The notes under the pieces were generated by a model, which made no database searches, was not told the origin of the DNA, and saw only the letters and a program-made list of their open reading frames with translations. Positions 9,792 through 18,678 of a DNA stretch of 64,000 bases are shown in pieces. The stretch's first letter is position 1. The number at the start of each line of letters is the position of its first letter. The translations under genes and the position numbers were made by a program. Origin of the DNA: Mangrovimicrobium sediminis (GTDB lineage Bacteria; Pseudomonadota; Gammaproteobacteria; Pseudomonadales; Halieaceae); assembly GCF_004745945.1 (NCBI RefSeq), contig NZ_SRLE01000008.1, positions 215,676-279,675 of the forward strand, written 5' to 3'.

Positions 9792-9902
9792 TTTTTGAAA
9801 AGTAATCTGTGACTTGATTCAATTTTCTGACTGAAGCGCCCGGCCGGGTGCTTGCCTCCCCAATATAATGGCCGCTGGAAAAAGGGAGGCGTGAATGCCG
9901 CG

Positions 9903-11762
9903 ATGACGGTGCTCTCAGTGACAAGACAACTGGCGTGGGTCGGGCTGCTGCTCGTCCTGCTCGCCGGTCTTTCGCTGTTGCTGGCCGCGCGCAGCGACGC
10001 CGATACAGCGAGCCCGGAGGTCGCCGTCAGTGCCGGTGCCAGCGGCATACCCACCGCCGGCGCCCTGACCCTGCAGGAGGGGCTGGACCTGCGCGGGCAG
10101 TGGCGCTTTCGCGCCGGCGACGAACCCGCCTGGGCGACCCCGGGATTTGACGACAGCGACTGGTCGACCCGCGCGGTGCCCGGCCGCTGGCCGCGCGGCG
10201 GTTTCCCGGAGAGCGGGCAGATCGGCTGGTACCGGCTGACGGTCAATGTACCCGTCGAACTGGTCGCGGCCTCGGACTTCCAGCTCGCGGTGAGAATCGG
10301 CAAGGTGATCAGCGCCTACGAGTTCTACGCGGGCGGCCAGCTGTTGGGCGGTGTCGGCGGCATGCCGCCGCTGGGCCAGACGGTCATTGACCAGGAGCGC
10401 CAGTACTTCGTGCCGCCCACCGCAGTGGACGCCCAGGGCAACCTGGTGCTCGCCCTGCGTGTGTGGGGCGGCGAGCCGACGGCAGTCAACGCCTGGGGCG
10501 GTGGCCCCCACGCCGGCGATTTCCTGCTCGGCGAGTACCGCAGCCTGCTTTACCAGGGGCTGTTGAAGGAACTGCCAGGGATGATGTTTTTCATCGTCAC
10601 CCTTACCTTCGGCATCCACCACATGGTGATCTACTGGCGCAACCGCAGCCTGCGCGTGTACCTGTGGTTCGGCCTGCTGGCACTGGATATCGCGCTCTAC
10701 GGCCTGATGCTCACCCAGTGGAAGTTCCTGCTCGGCTGGCCCTACCTGGTGCTGAAAAAAATCGAGTTCACGTCCATCTACGTGTTCCCCGCACTGGCCC
10801 TGCAGATGGTCTGGTCGCTGGTGGACAGGAAGTTTCCCCCTGCGCTGCGCGTCTACCAGCTCAGCTTCGTAGTCTTTGCGCTGTCGATCCTGCCGGTGCC
10901 CGGTCTCACCGTGCATTTTGCGACCCTGCTGTCCTGGCAACTGGCGACACTGCCCATGTTCGGTTTCGTACCATGGATGCTGTGGCGTGAGGTGCGCGCC
11001 GGCAACCGCGAGGCGCGCACCCTGTTGCCGGCGCTGGCATTGTTCCTGGCCACCTGCGTCAACGACATACTCATCGACCTCGCCAACCTGGAGACCATCC
11101 GCCTGATGCCCTTCGGCTTCATCGCCATTCTCGCCAGCATGTCGATGTCCATGATCACCCGCTTCACGCGCATGTTCGGCGCGCTGGAATCGGAGGTCGA
11201 ACAGCGCACCTCCGAGTTGCGCGAGGTCAACCTGCAACTGGTGCAGATGGCGCGAGTCGACCACCTCACCGGCGTGCTCAACCGCCGCGGCTTTACCGAG
11301 GAGGCAGAGGAAGAGGTGGCGCGCATGCAGCGTACCGGTACCGGCTTTTCCATCGTGCTGACGGATGTCGACTTCTTCAAGCGCTTCAACGACCGCCACG
11401 GCCACGAGTGCGGTGACCACGTGCTGCGGCGCGTCGCCGATATCCTCAAGCTGCGCACCCGCGACATCGACCAGATCGGCCGCTGGGGCGGTGAGGAGTT
11501 CATCCTCCTGCTGCCGGAGACCGACGCCGAGGGCGCCGCCGTGCTGGCGGAGAAGCTGCGCATCGCGGTCGAGGAGAACGTATTCGAGTTCCGCGGCGAG
11601 CAGTTATCGCTCACCATGACCTTCGGCGTCGCCGCATTCCGCCTCGGTGACAACCTCGATACCTGTATCGCGCGCGCCGACACCGCCCTGTATCACGGCA
11701 AGAAGGACGGCCGTAACAAGGTGATGATCGGCAAGTACAAGGGCCTGAGCCTGGTCAACTGA
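9903..11762 (+). CDS. Membrane diguanylate cyclase with 7TMR-DISM sensor
   Basis: A 619-residue predicted diguanylate cyclase. An N-terminal hydrophobic helix leads to a periplasmic beta-sandwich region (about 45-190), then seven transmembrane helices of 7TMR-DISM type (about 215-420), a short coiled coil (ESEVEQRTSELREVN), and a GGDEF domain. The active-site loop is an intact GGEEF (in GRWGGEEFILLLPE), and a candidate inhibitory I-site RDID lies five residues before that loop. It should make c-di-GMP in response to a periplasmic ligand. Upstream, a perfect TATAAT lies at 9864-9869, but no matching -35 is seen. The ATG at 9903 follows GGGAGG by 13 nt; GTG 9891 is possible. Confidence 0.88.
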   Translation: MTVLSVTRQLAWVGLLLVLLAGLSLLLAARSDADTASPEVAVSAGASGIPTAGALTLQEGLDLRGQWRFRAGDEPAWATPGFDDSDWSTRAVPGRWPRGGFPESGQIGWYRLTVNVPVELVAASDFQLAVRIGKVISAYEFYAGGQLLGGVGGMPPLGQTVIDQERQYFVPPTAVDAQGNLVLALRVWGGEPTAVNAWGGGPHAGDFLLGEYRSLLYQGLLKELPGMMFFIVTLTFGIHHMVIYWRNRSLRVYLWFGLLALDIALYGLMLTQWKFLLGWPYLVLKKIEFTSIYVFPALALQMVWSLVDRKFPPALRVYQLSFVVFALSILPVPGLTVHFATLLSWQLATLPMFGFVPWMLWREVRAGNREARTLLPALALFLATCVNDILIDLANLETIRLMPFGFIAILASMSMSMITRFTRMFGALESEVEQRTSELREVNLQLVQMARVDHLTGVLNRRGFTEEAEEEVARMQRTGTGFSIVLTDVDFFKRFNDRHGHECGDHVLRRVADILKLRTRDIDQIGRWGGEEFILLLPETDAEGAAVLAEKLRIAVEENVFEFRGEQLSLTMTFGVAAFRLGDNLDTCIARADTALYHGKKDGRNKVMIGKYKGLSLVN

Positions 11763-11782
11763 CCTCCCGGCACAGGCGCTTC

Positions 11783-12199
11783 TCAGCTGTTCAGCGGCTG
11801 GTGCAGGTAGCGCTCCTTGTACTGGGTGTAACTGACCCCGGTCCAGCGGCGAAACGCGCGATAGAAACTGTTCACTTCCAGGTAACCCAGTTGGTCCGCC
11901 AGGCATTTGCCCGGCAGCCAGCTCTCGCGCAACTGTTGCTCGCAGCGGTACTGGCGGGCGCGGTCGAGCAGGAACTGGTAGCTGGTGTGGTCAGCGCGCA
12001 GGCGCCGCCGCAGGGTGGTCGCGCTGATGCCCAGGGATTCGGCGACGCTGTCCGCGCGCAGGCGCGACAGGTCACCGCGCAGCAGTATGTTGAGGACCTG
12101 GTCGGTAGTGCGGAACTTGCCGTGCTGTGGTGGTCGGGGTGCGGGGGAGTGCGTGTACACACTCCCGCCGACGAGCGGTGCGATGTTTTCCATGGCCAT
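11783..12199 (-). CDS. Solitary AraC-type helix-turn-helix regulator
   Basis: A 138-residue protein consisting mainly of an AraC/XylS DNA-binding domain (about residues 45-130). Both HTH units can be seen: VAESLGISATTLRRRL, then CLADQLGYLEVNSFYRAFRRWTG with its typical signature end. The usual N-terminal ligand-binding domain is missing; only about 40 low-complexity residues precede the HTH. The start at 12199 (MAMENIAPL) is chosen because AAGGA lies four bases upstream. It converges on the diguanylate cyclase gene with a 20-nt gap. It may be a minimal regulator or the remnant of a full-length one. Confidence 0.75.
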   Translation of the reverse strand: MAMENIAPLVGGSVYTHSPAPRPPQHGKFRTTDQVLNILLRGDLSRLRADSVAESLGISATTLRRRLRADHTSYQFLLDRARQYRCEQQLRESWLPGKCLADQLGYLEVNSFYRAFRRWTGVSYTQYKERYLHQPLNS

Positions 12200-12466
12200 A
12201 ACATCCTTGTCGTGGTTTAGGAACGTTGTTTTGTATGCCGCCTGTACCACCGCGGCAGGGCTAATCTTAGCAGAGCGTACCGCCCAGACCAGCCCCGGCG
12301 GGCGCCTGGCTGCTTTTGGCCGACCGGGTATCGCGTGTCGATACGCCCTCGCCGCCGCGCTTCGTCGGATGACCGACTGGCCGGTGCAGACGCCAAACCA
12401 GGCCGACCCCGGCTACTGCCGCTACAGCAAATACCGCAGCTGCAGTAATGACAGCAAATCCAGCAG
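12200..12466. other. Intergenic region between HTH regulator and M48 protease
   Basis: A 267-nt stretch with no supported gene start. On the minus strand, the frame +1 to the protease stays open for about 65 codons past the protease stop. It encodes an Ala/Val-rich hydrophobic run followed by a basic tail, ending at 12267. The codons there are richer in GCA, GTA and TTT than in neighbouring genes. I see no start codon with a ribosome-binding site for this frame. Confidence 0.3.
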
Positions 12467-14416
12467 CTACAGCAACTCCGGCGCCGGGCAGTCCATCACC
12501 GCCGCCATCGCCGCGATAATCTCGCGCTCCTCCGGCGTCAACTGGCCGTCTTCGCCGGCGGCCAGCGCCATCGCCTTGAGCAACCGCGGTTTCAGCAGCG
12601 GGTAGAGGTCGGCCAGCTGCAACACCGCCTTGCTGAATGCGGCGACACTGCCCTGGGCCGCGGGCAGCGGCGACAAATCCGGTATCTCGAGTTCGCGTGC
12701 CCCGGCGGCGAAGGCGGCGGCGGTGTCCGCGCTGCCGGCCTCGGCGAGTACCGATAGCACGACCTGCAGCGACTCGCGCACCTGGGTAAGGCGGCGGTAG
12801 CGCGGCTTGCTGTGCTGCACCTGGATGAACTCCGGGTCGAGGTAGTGGCGCACCAACTGGTACAGGCACCACTCGTGCAGCTCGGTGCGCGCATCGGCCT
12901 GGATCAGTTGCAGCAAGGTGCGCTTGAACTTGCGGTACTGCGGCTCGGAGATCGCCTTCAGCGCCGGCAGGCACAGTTCGATCAGCGGCAGCCGGCGCGG
13001 CGCCCCGAGTTCGGCAACCGCCGGGTACAGCGTGTGGGTCAGTTCCGTGAGGCCGCGAATCCCGCTGTCCTGCAACACCTGCATCTGCCGCTGGTAGATC
13101 TCCGTATCCGGCTGTACCAGCAGTGCGCTGACGATGGCATGCGCGCCCAGCGGTTCATGGGAGTGGCGTACCAGGGCCACAGGGATGGACTCGCGCTGTG
13201 CGGTGTCCGCCTCGTAGTCGGTCGCGTTGGCGCTGAAGTCCGCATCCGCGGCAGCGTCTTCCTGTTCGGATTCCTCATCTGCCTCTGCCGCGGCGGCCAT
13301 GGCGGCGGCCACCACCGCTGCGCGGTCCAGGCCGGCGGCCGCGGCACTGTTGCGCGACGCGGGGTTGGGATAGTGGCGCGGCGTGCGCTTGATGAACTGG
13401 CCGTCCCAGTCCGGGTCCAGGCGGCGGATGCGCTGGTCCAGCGGCGGGTGCGTGGCGAAGGGCAGCCACAGGGAGTGCAGTACCTCGCCGAAAAAAATGT
13501 GCGCCATCTCGGCCGCGCGGGCGCTGTGCACCAAAGTCCCGGGCACATAGCCGCCGATCACCTTGAGGGCGTCGCCGATGCCGTCCGGGTCGCGGCTGAA
13601 CTGCACCGCGCTGGCATCGGCGAGAAATTCGCGCTGGCGGCTGATGGCGGCGCGGATGTAGTCCGCGACCAGGCCGCCGAGCCAGCCCACCGCGCACAGG
13701 CCCAGGCCCAGTACCGGCAGTGCGGGCACCCCGCCGCGGCGGTTGTCGTTGGCGCTGGGGTGGCCCCTGCTGCGCAGCATCAGGTAGCCGACATCGCCGA
13801 TAAAGGTAATGCCCTTGAGCAGCGCCGCGAGGCGGATGTTGAGGCGCATGTCGCCATTGAGGATGTGGCTGAACTCGTGGCCGATCACGCCCTGCAGTTC
13901 GTTGCGCTTGAGGTGGTCTATGGCGCCGCGGGTCACCGCGACCACCGCGTCGGCGGGCAGGATGCCGGCGGCGAAGGCGTTGATGCCGCGCTCGTCAGGC
14001 AGCACGTACACCGCGGGCACCGGCATGTTGGCCGCCAGCGCCATCTCGTCCACCACGTTGAGGCAGCGGCGCTCCGCCGGGTCGGTGGTCTGCGGCAGCA
14101 GGCGCTGCCCGCCCATGCTCTCGGCGACTACCCGGCCCCCGGTGGACAGCTGGATCCAGCGGAACAGCACCACCAGCGCCACCGTCGCGCTGATGCCCAG
14201 GCCGATCATGCCGAAGCGCTGCCAGCTGAAGTAGGTGAGGAAACCGCGCCAGCCGTAGACCGCGGCGCCATACAGGTCGGTCTCGCTGCCGAAGAACAAG
14301 AAGGCGGCGACCAGCGCGTTGGTGATCAGGATCAGGGCGAAAACGGCCAGCACGAACAGGCCGACCAGCACGCGCGTGTTGCGCCGGGCGAGGTCCTGGT
14401 GGTGAAAAAAGTCCAT
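12467..14416 (-). CDS. M48-family membrane metalloprotease with extended C-terminus
   Basis: A 649-residue zinc metalloprotease related to HtpX. Two N-terminal membrane helices (about 18-40 and 55-80) precede the catalytic region. The HExxH motif is GVIGHEFSHIL (about 180-190), with a further membrane segment near 225. The C-terminal half (about 350-649) is much longer than in HtpX. It ends in a TerB-like helical stretch, MALAAGEDGQLTPEEREIIAAMA. It follows a lemA gene by 45 nt, the usual LemA/M48 pairing. The likely role is membrane protein quality control. The substrate is unknown. Confidence 0.85.
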   Translation of the reverse strand: MDFFHHQDLARRNTRVLVGLFVLAVFALILITNALVAAFLFFGSETDLYGAAVYGWRGFLTYFSWQRFGMIGLGISATVALVVLFRWIQLSTGGRVVAESMGGQRLLPQTTDPAERRCLNVVDEMALAANMPVPAVYVLPDERGINAFAAGILPADAVVAVTRGAIDHLKRNELQGVIGHEFSHILNGDMRLNIRLAALLKGITFIGDVGYLMLRSRGHPSANDNRRGGVPALPVLGLGLCAVGWLGGLVADYIRAAISRQREFLADASAVQFSRDPDGIGDALKVIGGYVPGTLVHSARAAEMAHIFFGEVLHSLWLPFATHPPLDQRIRRLDPDWDGQFIKRTPRHYPNPASRNSAAAAGLDRAAVVAAAMAAAAEADEESEQEDAAADADFSANATDYEADTAQRESIPVALVRHSHEPLGAHAIVSALLVQPDTEIYQRQMQVLQDSGIRGLTELTHTLYPAVAELGAPRRLPLIELCLPALKAISEPQYRKFKRTLLQLIQADARTELHEWCLYQLVRHYLDPEFIQVQHSKPRYRRLTQVRESLQVVLSVLAEAGSADTAAAFAAGARELEIPDLSPLPAAQGSVAAFSKAVLQLADLYPLLKPRLLKAMALAAGEDGQLTPEEREIIAAMAAVMDCPAPELL

Positions 14417-14461
14417 GGCGATAGCGCCGGGCGCAGCGCGTCAGAGGCGGCGCGCGGCCGC

Positions 14462-15055
14462 CTAGTTGAACTCGACTTTAGGTGCTGCCTGGATCTGCGC
14501 GGAATCCTCGAATTCCAGCAGCGGGGCATCGTCCGGGTGGCCGAACTTCGGCGCGAAGAACACCGGCGGGAAAGTCTGGCGGTAGGTGTTGTAGGCCATC
14601 ACCGCGTCGTTGTAACCCTGGCGGGCGAAGGCGACGCGGTTCTCGGTGGTGGTCAGCTCCTCGGACAACTGCTGCATGTTGTCGCTGGCCTTGAGGTCAG
14701 GGTAGGCCTCCACGGTGACGTTGAGCTTGCCCAGCGCCCCGCGCAGGTTGGTCTCGGCGTCCGCCAGCCGGCTCACCTGGGCGGCGGGAAGGTCGCTGCC
14801 GGACAGTGCCTTGAGCGCGGCCGCCGCCTCGTTGCGCGCCGCGACCACCGCCTCCAGGGTCTCGCGCTCGTGCTGCAGGTAGGCCTTGGCGGTCTCCACC
14901 AGGTTGGGGATGAGGTCGTAGCGCCGCTTGAGCTGCACCTCGATCTGCGCAAAGGCGTTCTTGTAGCGGTTCTTCAGGGTGACCAGTTTGTTGTAGATGC
15001 TGATGACGTAGATCACCAGCGCCAACAGAACCAGCCAGAAAATAGTGCCTGCCAT
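14462..15055 (-). CDS. lemA: LemA family protein
   Basis: A 197-residue LemA-family protein. A single N-terminal transmembrane helix (MAGTIFWLVLLALVIYVISIYN) is followed by the conserved helical body KRRYDLIPNLVETAKAYLQHE, and the protein ends in PPVFFAPKFGHPDDAPLLEF. The start at 15055 has a G-rich ribosome-binding site five bases upstream. It is encoded just before the M48 protease, a recurrent arrangement. LemA proteins are membrane-anchored helical bundles of unclear function, thought to work with the neighbouring protease. Confidence 0.9.
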   Translation of the reverse strand: MAGTIFWLVLLALVIYVISIYNKLVTLKNRYKNAFAQIEVQLKRRYDLIPNLVETAKAYLQHERETLEAVVAARNEAAAALKALSGSDLPAAQVSRLADAETNLRGALGKLNVTVEAYPDLKASDNMQQLSEELTTTENRVAFARQGYNDAVMAYNTYRQTFPPVFFAPKFGHPDDAPLLEFEDSAQIQAAPKVEFN

Positions 15056-15118
15056 AAACGCCCCCGGGACGGTTGTTGTCACTTATCCGGGGATATTACC
15101 ACGCGCCGCGCGGGTAGA

Positions 15119-15409
15119 TCAGCCGGGCCCGGCGCCGGCGTCCGCGGTGAGCAGGCCGGCCTCGAGCAGTTGGCCGAGCAGCTGCTCGAGGTCGCGGCGC
15201 AGGCGCGGCTCGTCCACCTCGTATTGCGCGGCCAGCGCCTCGTGCACCGATTGCACTGCACCGTCCTCGGCGATCAGCTGCCAGATGCGGCTGCCGACAG
15301 CGTCCAGGCCGAAGCAGTGCTCGGTTTCCACGTGCATGAGCACGAGTTCGCCGGAGACCTCATGGAAGATGACGTCCGGCGCATGCCGGACATGGCTGGG
15401 CAGGGTCAC
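15119..15409 (-). CDS. Orphan PqqD-like peptide-binding protein
   Basis: A 96-residue protein with the PqqD winged-helix fold pattern: VSGELVLMHVETEHCFGLDAVGSRIW, then a helical region ending in LEQLLGQLLEAGLL. PqqD-family proteins (PqqD, lasso-peptide B1, HPr-rel-A chaperones) bind a precursor peptide leader and hand it to a modifying enzyme. No radical SAM enzyme, transglutaminase-like B2 protein, asparagine synthase or precursor peptide is visible nearby. It lies 5 nt after the GAF-PAS-PAS gene and 63 nt before lemA on the same strand. Function is unassigned. Confidence 0.75.
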   Translation of the reverse strand: MTLPSHVRHAPDVIFHEVSGELVLMHVETEHCFGLDAVGSRIWQLIAEDGAVQSVHEALAAQYEVDEPRLRRDLEQLLGQLLEAGLLTADAGAGPG

Positions 15410-15414
15410 GGGAG

Positions 15415-16764
15415 TCAGTCGGCGCCGACGGCGCTGTAGAGATCGCCCCGGCGGCGCCAGTCGGTGACCTCGATATTGCTGACGATCGCGATGATGCCCT
15501 GGTTGCGATAGCCGGTGGCGGTTATGGTCATGATGTAGCTGCGCTCCTCGCCGTCCAGCTCGTAATCATACAGGTTGGTGAAGCTCAGGCGCTTGCCGTC
15601 GAGGATGTCGCGCAGCGCACGGGCGGTCGCCGCCGCGTCCTTGCGCCCGTTTTTCCGGCACATCTCGATGAAGTCGGTGCCGATGCTGGTCTTCAGCAGC
15701 AGCGGGTCGCCAATCTGTTTGGAGAAGGTATCCCAGGCGCGGTTGGTGAGGAAGATCTTGCCGCTGCGGTCGATCGCCGCCACCCGCTCGGGGAGGCCGT
15801 CCAGCACGTGTTCCAGGTCGCAGGCCTGCTCCCGGGTAGTGACGTCGAGCAGCGAGACGATCACGCTGTAGCGCGCGTGGCCGGCCTCGCGGAACGGCGA
15901 GAGTTCCACCGCGATCTTGCGCCCGCTGACGCTGTCCACCAGGCGCTGGGAGGTGTCGCCGTAGGCGGCCACGTTGGCCAGGTCCTGCATCATCGAGGGG
16001 TAGTCGAGGTAGCACTCCACGGCGCTCAGAGGTTTGTCCATGTCCTCCCGCTGAACCGCGAAATAGTCGCGCGCGCAGGGGGTGAAGCGGCGCAGGACGA
16101 GGTCCTGGTCGAGCAGCAGGCGGGCGCTGCCGCCGGCGCGGATCATCGCCTCGATGTCGGCGGGCCAGGGCGCCCCTGTGGCGTCTTCGGCGCGGGTGGC
16201 GTCCGCGCTGCGGCACAGTTCTTCCTCGAGTATCGAGGCGAGGTCGCGCAGGGCGGCCAGCTGGCGCTCCGCGGGGTAGTTGCGCGGCACCTGGTCGATG
16301 ACGCTGAGGGTGCCGATGGTGCGCCCGTCGGGTGACTTGATCGGCTGGCCGGCGTAGAAGCGGATATTCGGGTCGGTGACCACCAGCGGGTTGTTGCGAA
16401 AGCGCTCGTCTTCCAGCGCGTCGGGGACCACCATGGTGGTTTCCTGCAGGATGGTGTGGCCGCAGAAGGAGGAATCGCGCGGGTATTCGCGGGCGGTGAG
16501 CCCGACCATGGCCTTGAACCACTGCCGCTCGCGATCCACCAGCGACATCACCGCGACCGGGGTGTCGAGAATCACCGAGGCCAGTCGCGCGAGGCGGTCG
16601 AAGCGTTCCTCGGGCAGTGTGTCGAGTATCTGCAGCGCGTCCAGGGAGGCCTGGCGCGCTGCCTCGTCGTCCGGGTAAGCCGGTTTCTGCATGCCGTGAT
16701 AACCCCCATCGCCGGACCGGGATTGCTCCGCGAGAAGGGGAATGCCTGGCTCCGGAGCCGACAT
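15415..16764 (-). CDS. GAF-PAS-PAS sensory protein without output domain
   Basis: A 449-residue cytoplasmic protein. The GAF domain (about residues 45-185) has the motif RDSSFCGHTI and the loop SPDGRTIGTLSVIDQVPR. Two PAS-like domains follow: one around RLLLDQDLVLRRFTPCARDYF (about 205-310) and one around LDGLPERVAAIDRSGKIFLTNRAW (about 320-445). No kinase, GGDEF, EAL or methyl-accepting output is present, so it may act through protein contact. The start at 16764 has GGAG nine bases upstream; a shorter start at 16692 is possible. It heads the run with PqqD-like, lemA and the M48 protease. Confidence 0.75.
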   Translation of the reverse strand: MSAPEPGIPLLAEQSRSGDGGYHGMQKPAYPDDEAARQASLDALQILDTLPEERFDRLARLASVILDTPVAVMSLVDRERQWFKAMVGLTAREYPRDSSFCGHTILQETTMVVPDALEDERFRNNPLVVTDPNIRFYAGQPIKSPDGRTIGTLSVIDQVPRNYPAERQLAALRDLASILEEELCRSADATRAEDATGAPWPADIEAMIRAGGSARLLLDQDLVLRRFTPCARDYFAVQREDMDKPLSAVECYLDYPSMMQDLANVAAYGDTSQRLVDSVSGRKIAVELSPFREAGHARYSVIVSLLDVTTREQACDLEHVLDGLPERVAAIDRSGKIFLTNRAWDTFSKQIGDPLLLKTSIGTDFIEMCRKNGRKDAAATARALRDILDGKRLSFTNLYDYELDGEERSYIMTITATGYRNQGIIAIVSNIEVTDWRRRGDLYSAVGAD

Positions 16765-16908
16765 CGCCAGCCGCTCCGTGAGGCCGCTTGACCCGTGAGC
16801 ATTCCCTGCACCGCGCCGATCAGCCTGTCGAGGGCTGATTATTGCGCTGCGGGCGCCCGACCTCAAGTCATTGCCGCCGCGCACGGGCCCGGTACCCCGG
16901 GCCATGTG

Positions 16909-18159
16909 TCAGGACACCATGGCGCCCTGGACCTGGTTGGCCCAGGAGATGCAGTGGCGGTAGCAGGGTTCGTAGAACGCTTTGTCCATGATCCCCTGCA
17001 GTGCATCGAAGCGGCCCTTCTCGTAGTACTCGACCTCGCGCAGGTAGCTGCCCATGTCGCCGGCGCGATCGACCAGCGCATCCTTGATGGACTGGCTGAG
17101 CGGCACCTGGTCGACGATCTCCGACATCGGGATCTCGGCGATGGTGTCGAGGTTGGAGAGCAGGCCGGTCATGAAGTAACTCATCGGCATCTCCTTCTCG
17201 GAGACCTCCGCCATGAGTTCGCACATACGCGCGCGCACCAGGGCGCTGCGCATCAGTTCCATCGGTTTGTCGCCGCCGTCCTCGAGCAGGAACACGCTGA
17301 CCCAGCGGCGCACCTGGGTCATGCCCAGGATGTTGATGGCGTGGGAGACCGACTGAATCTCGCGCGACAGGCCCACGGCGGCGGAGTTGACGATCTTGAG
17401 GATCTTGAAGGTCAGGCTCGGGTCGCGCAGCACGATCTCCTCGATCACCGCGGTGGAGGCATTCGGGTTCTGCAGCTCGGACAGCAACTGGAACAGCACC
17501 ACGCTGTTGTGGCCCAATTTCTTGTTCTCGCTGGGCTTGGGTTTGCCGAGCACGTCGCCGGAGAAGTAACGGAAGCCGAGGTCCACGCAGCTGACGAAGT
17601 CCTGGCGCGTGGCCAGGTTGTCCGCCGCCAGGTCCAGGCCGTGCGGCATCGCACGCTTGACCAGCGCCGGCAGTTTTTCCATGCCCACGGTGCCGACGTC
17701 GATGCGCAGAATATGCACGAATTTCAGGTAGTCCTGGTCGACGTCGAAATCCGCGTCGTCGATCGCCAGGGCGATGCGGTAGCCCTCGCCAGCCAGGGCG
17801 CGGTAGCGCGCGGCGGCGTCGGGGCAGTCGACATCCGACGGGCACACTTCGAAGATGAAGCGGTCGGCGGGGAAGTCGGGCAGTTCCAGCGAGGTCAGCG
17901 CCCCGGCGCAAACGCGCAGGAAACTGGGCACGGCGCGCTGGCCCTGCTTGCTGGGTACGCTGCTGTAGCTCTCGGCGATGATCAGGCTGAGGGCGCGGTA
18001 GTTGCCCTCGCCGGTCAGTTCGCTTCCCTCGAAGGACTGGATCACCGGGTCGAAGGCGACCACCTCCAGGTTCTTCGCGTAAATCGGCCGCATGGCCAGC
18101 AGCGCGTCTAGGCTGGCCTCTGGCTCTGTGGCTTCAATGGCAGTCGATTGCAGTGTCAT
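16909..18159 (-). CDS. EAL-like/HDOD domain protein (YuxH family)
   Basis: A 416-residue two-domain signalling protein. The N-terminal half resembles an EAL domain but lacks the EAL, DDFGTG and metal-ligand motifs; MRPIYAKNLEVVAFDPV is what remains of its opening. It is therefore probably inactive as a c-di-GMP phosphodiesterase. The C-terminal half is an HDOD domain (about 200-390): ASTAVIEEIVLRDPSLTFKILKIVNSAAVG, then SVSHAINILGMTQVRRWVSVFLL. The start at 18159 follows GAGGA by six bases. It lies 66 nt downstream of flgN on the same strand and could be co-transcribed with flgMN, which would link it to motility control. Confidence 0.82.
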   Translation of the reverse strand: MTLQSTAIEATEPEASLDALLAMRPIYAKNLEVVAFDPVIQSFEGSELTGEGNYRALSLIIAESYSSVPSKQGQRAVPSFLRVCAGALTSLELPDFPADRFIFEVCPSDVDCPDAAARYRALAGEGYRIALAIDDADFDVDQDYLKFVHILRIDVGTVGMEKLPALVKRAMPHGLDLAADNLATRQDFVSCVDLGFRYFSGDVLGKPKPSENKKLGHNSVVLFQLLSELQNPNASTAVIEEIVLRDPSLTFKILKIVNSAAVGLSREIQSVSHAINILGMTQVRRWVSVFLLEDGGDKPMELMRSALVRARMCELMAEVSEKEMPMSYFMTGLLSNLDTIAEIPMSEIVDQVPLSQSIKDALVDRAGDMGSYLREVEYYEKGRFDALQGIMDKAFYEPCYRHCISWANQVQGAMVS

Positions 18160-18225
18160 TACCGATCCTCGTAACACACACCCGACGGGGCTTCGGGCAG
18201 AAGAAGATGCTAGCGCCGGCCCCCC

Positions 18226-18675
18226 TCAGGCCTGCGAACACAGGGTATTGCGGGTTGACCCTGTCTTTCCCTTGGTATCGTAGGTTTCCCCATCGCGGCT
18301 ATCGCGGATGAAGTTGAGTATTCTCTCGTTCCAGGTCATGCGGGCGCGCAGCAGTTCGCCGTTGTGCTGGTTGAGATGGAAGACCTTGGTGGTCGTGGCG
18401 TACACCTGCTGCAGCAGGGCCGGGCACTGTTCGCGCGCGGCGGCGGCCTGGCGGCCTTCGCGTCCGCCCGGGCAGCCCAGTTCGCGCTGTAGCGATTCCA
18501 CTTCGCTGTCCAGCGTCGACAGGCGCTCGAAGCAGGCTTGCTTGAGCGCCGCGGTGGCGGCCAGCGCTTCCCCGTCCGGGGCACTGGCGCAGAGCAGCTC
18601 GCGCTCTTCGCCCAGTACATCCACCAGGGTCTCGAGCTGTGCCTGTTGCTGGTCCAGGGCCGCTGCCAGGTCCAC
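18226..18675 (-). CDS. flgN: Flagellar export chaperone FlgN
   Basis: A 149-residue helical protein matching FlgN, the cytosolic chaperone of hook-filament junction proteins FlgK and FlgL. Long amphipathic helices cover residues 1-60 (MDLAAALDQQQAQLETLVDVL) and 75-125. GTG 18675 is used, three bases after the flgM stop, with AAGGGG inside the end of flgM. The order flgM-flgN matches enterobacteria. It should share the FliA-type promoter at 18987-19013. Confidence 0.85.
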   Translation of the reverse strand: MDLAAALDQQQAQLETLVDVLGEERELLCASAPDGEALAATAALKQACFERLSTLDSEVESLQRELGCPGGREGRQAAAAREQCPALLQQVYATTTKVFHLNQHNGELLRARMTWNERILNFIRDSRDGETYDTKGKTGSTRNTLCSQA

Positions 18676-18678
18676 GGC

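Noticed and set aside
9864..9869. Perfect TATAAT before the diguanylate cyclase gene
   Set aside because: No -35 hexamer at 16-18 nt and no extended -10; not reported as a promoter.
16886..16903. GGCCCGG/CCGGGCC hairpin after the EAL-like/HDOD gene
   Set aside because: A 7-bp stem without a U-tract; common by chance in GC-rich DNA.
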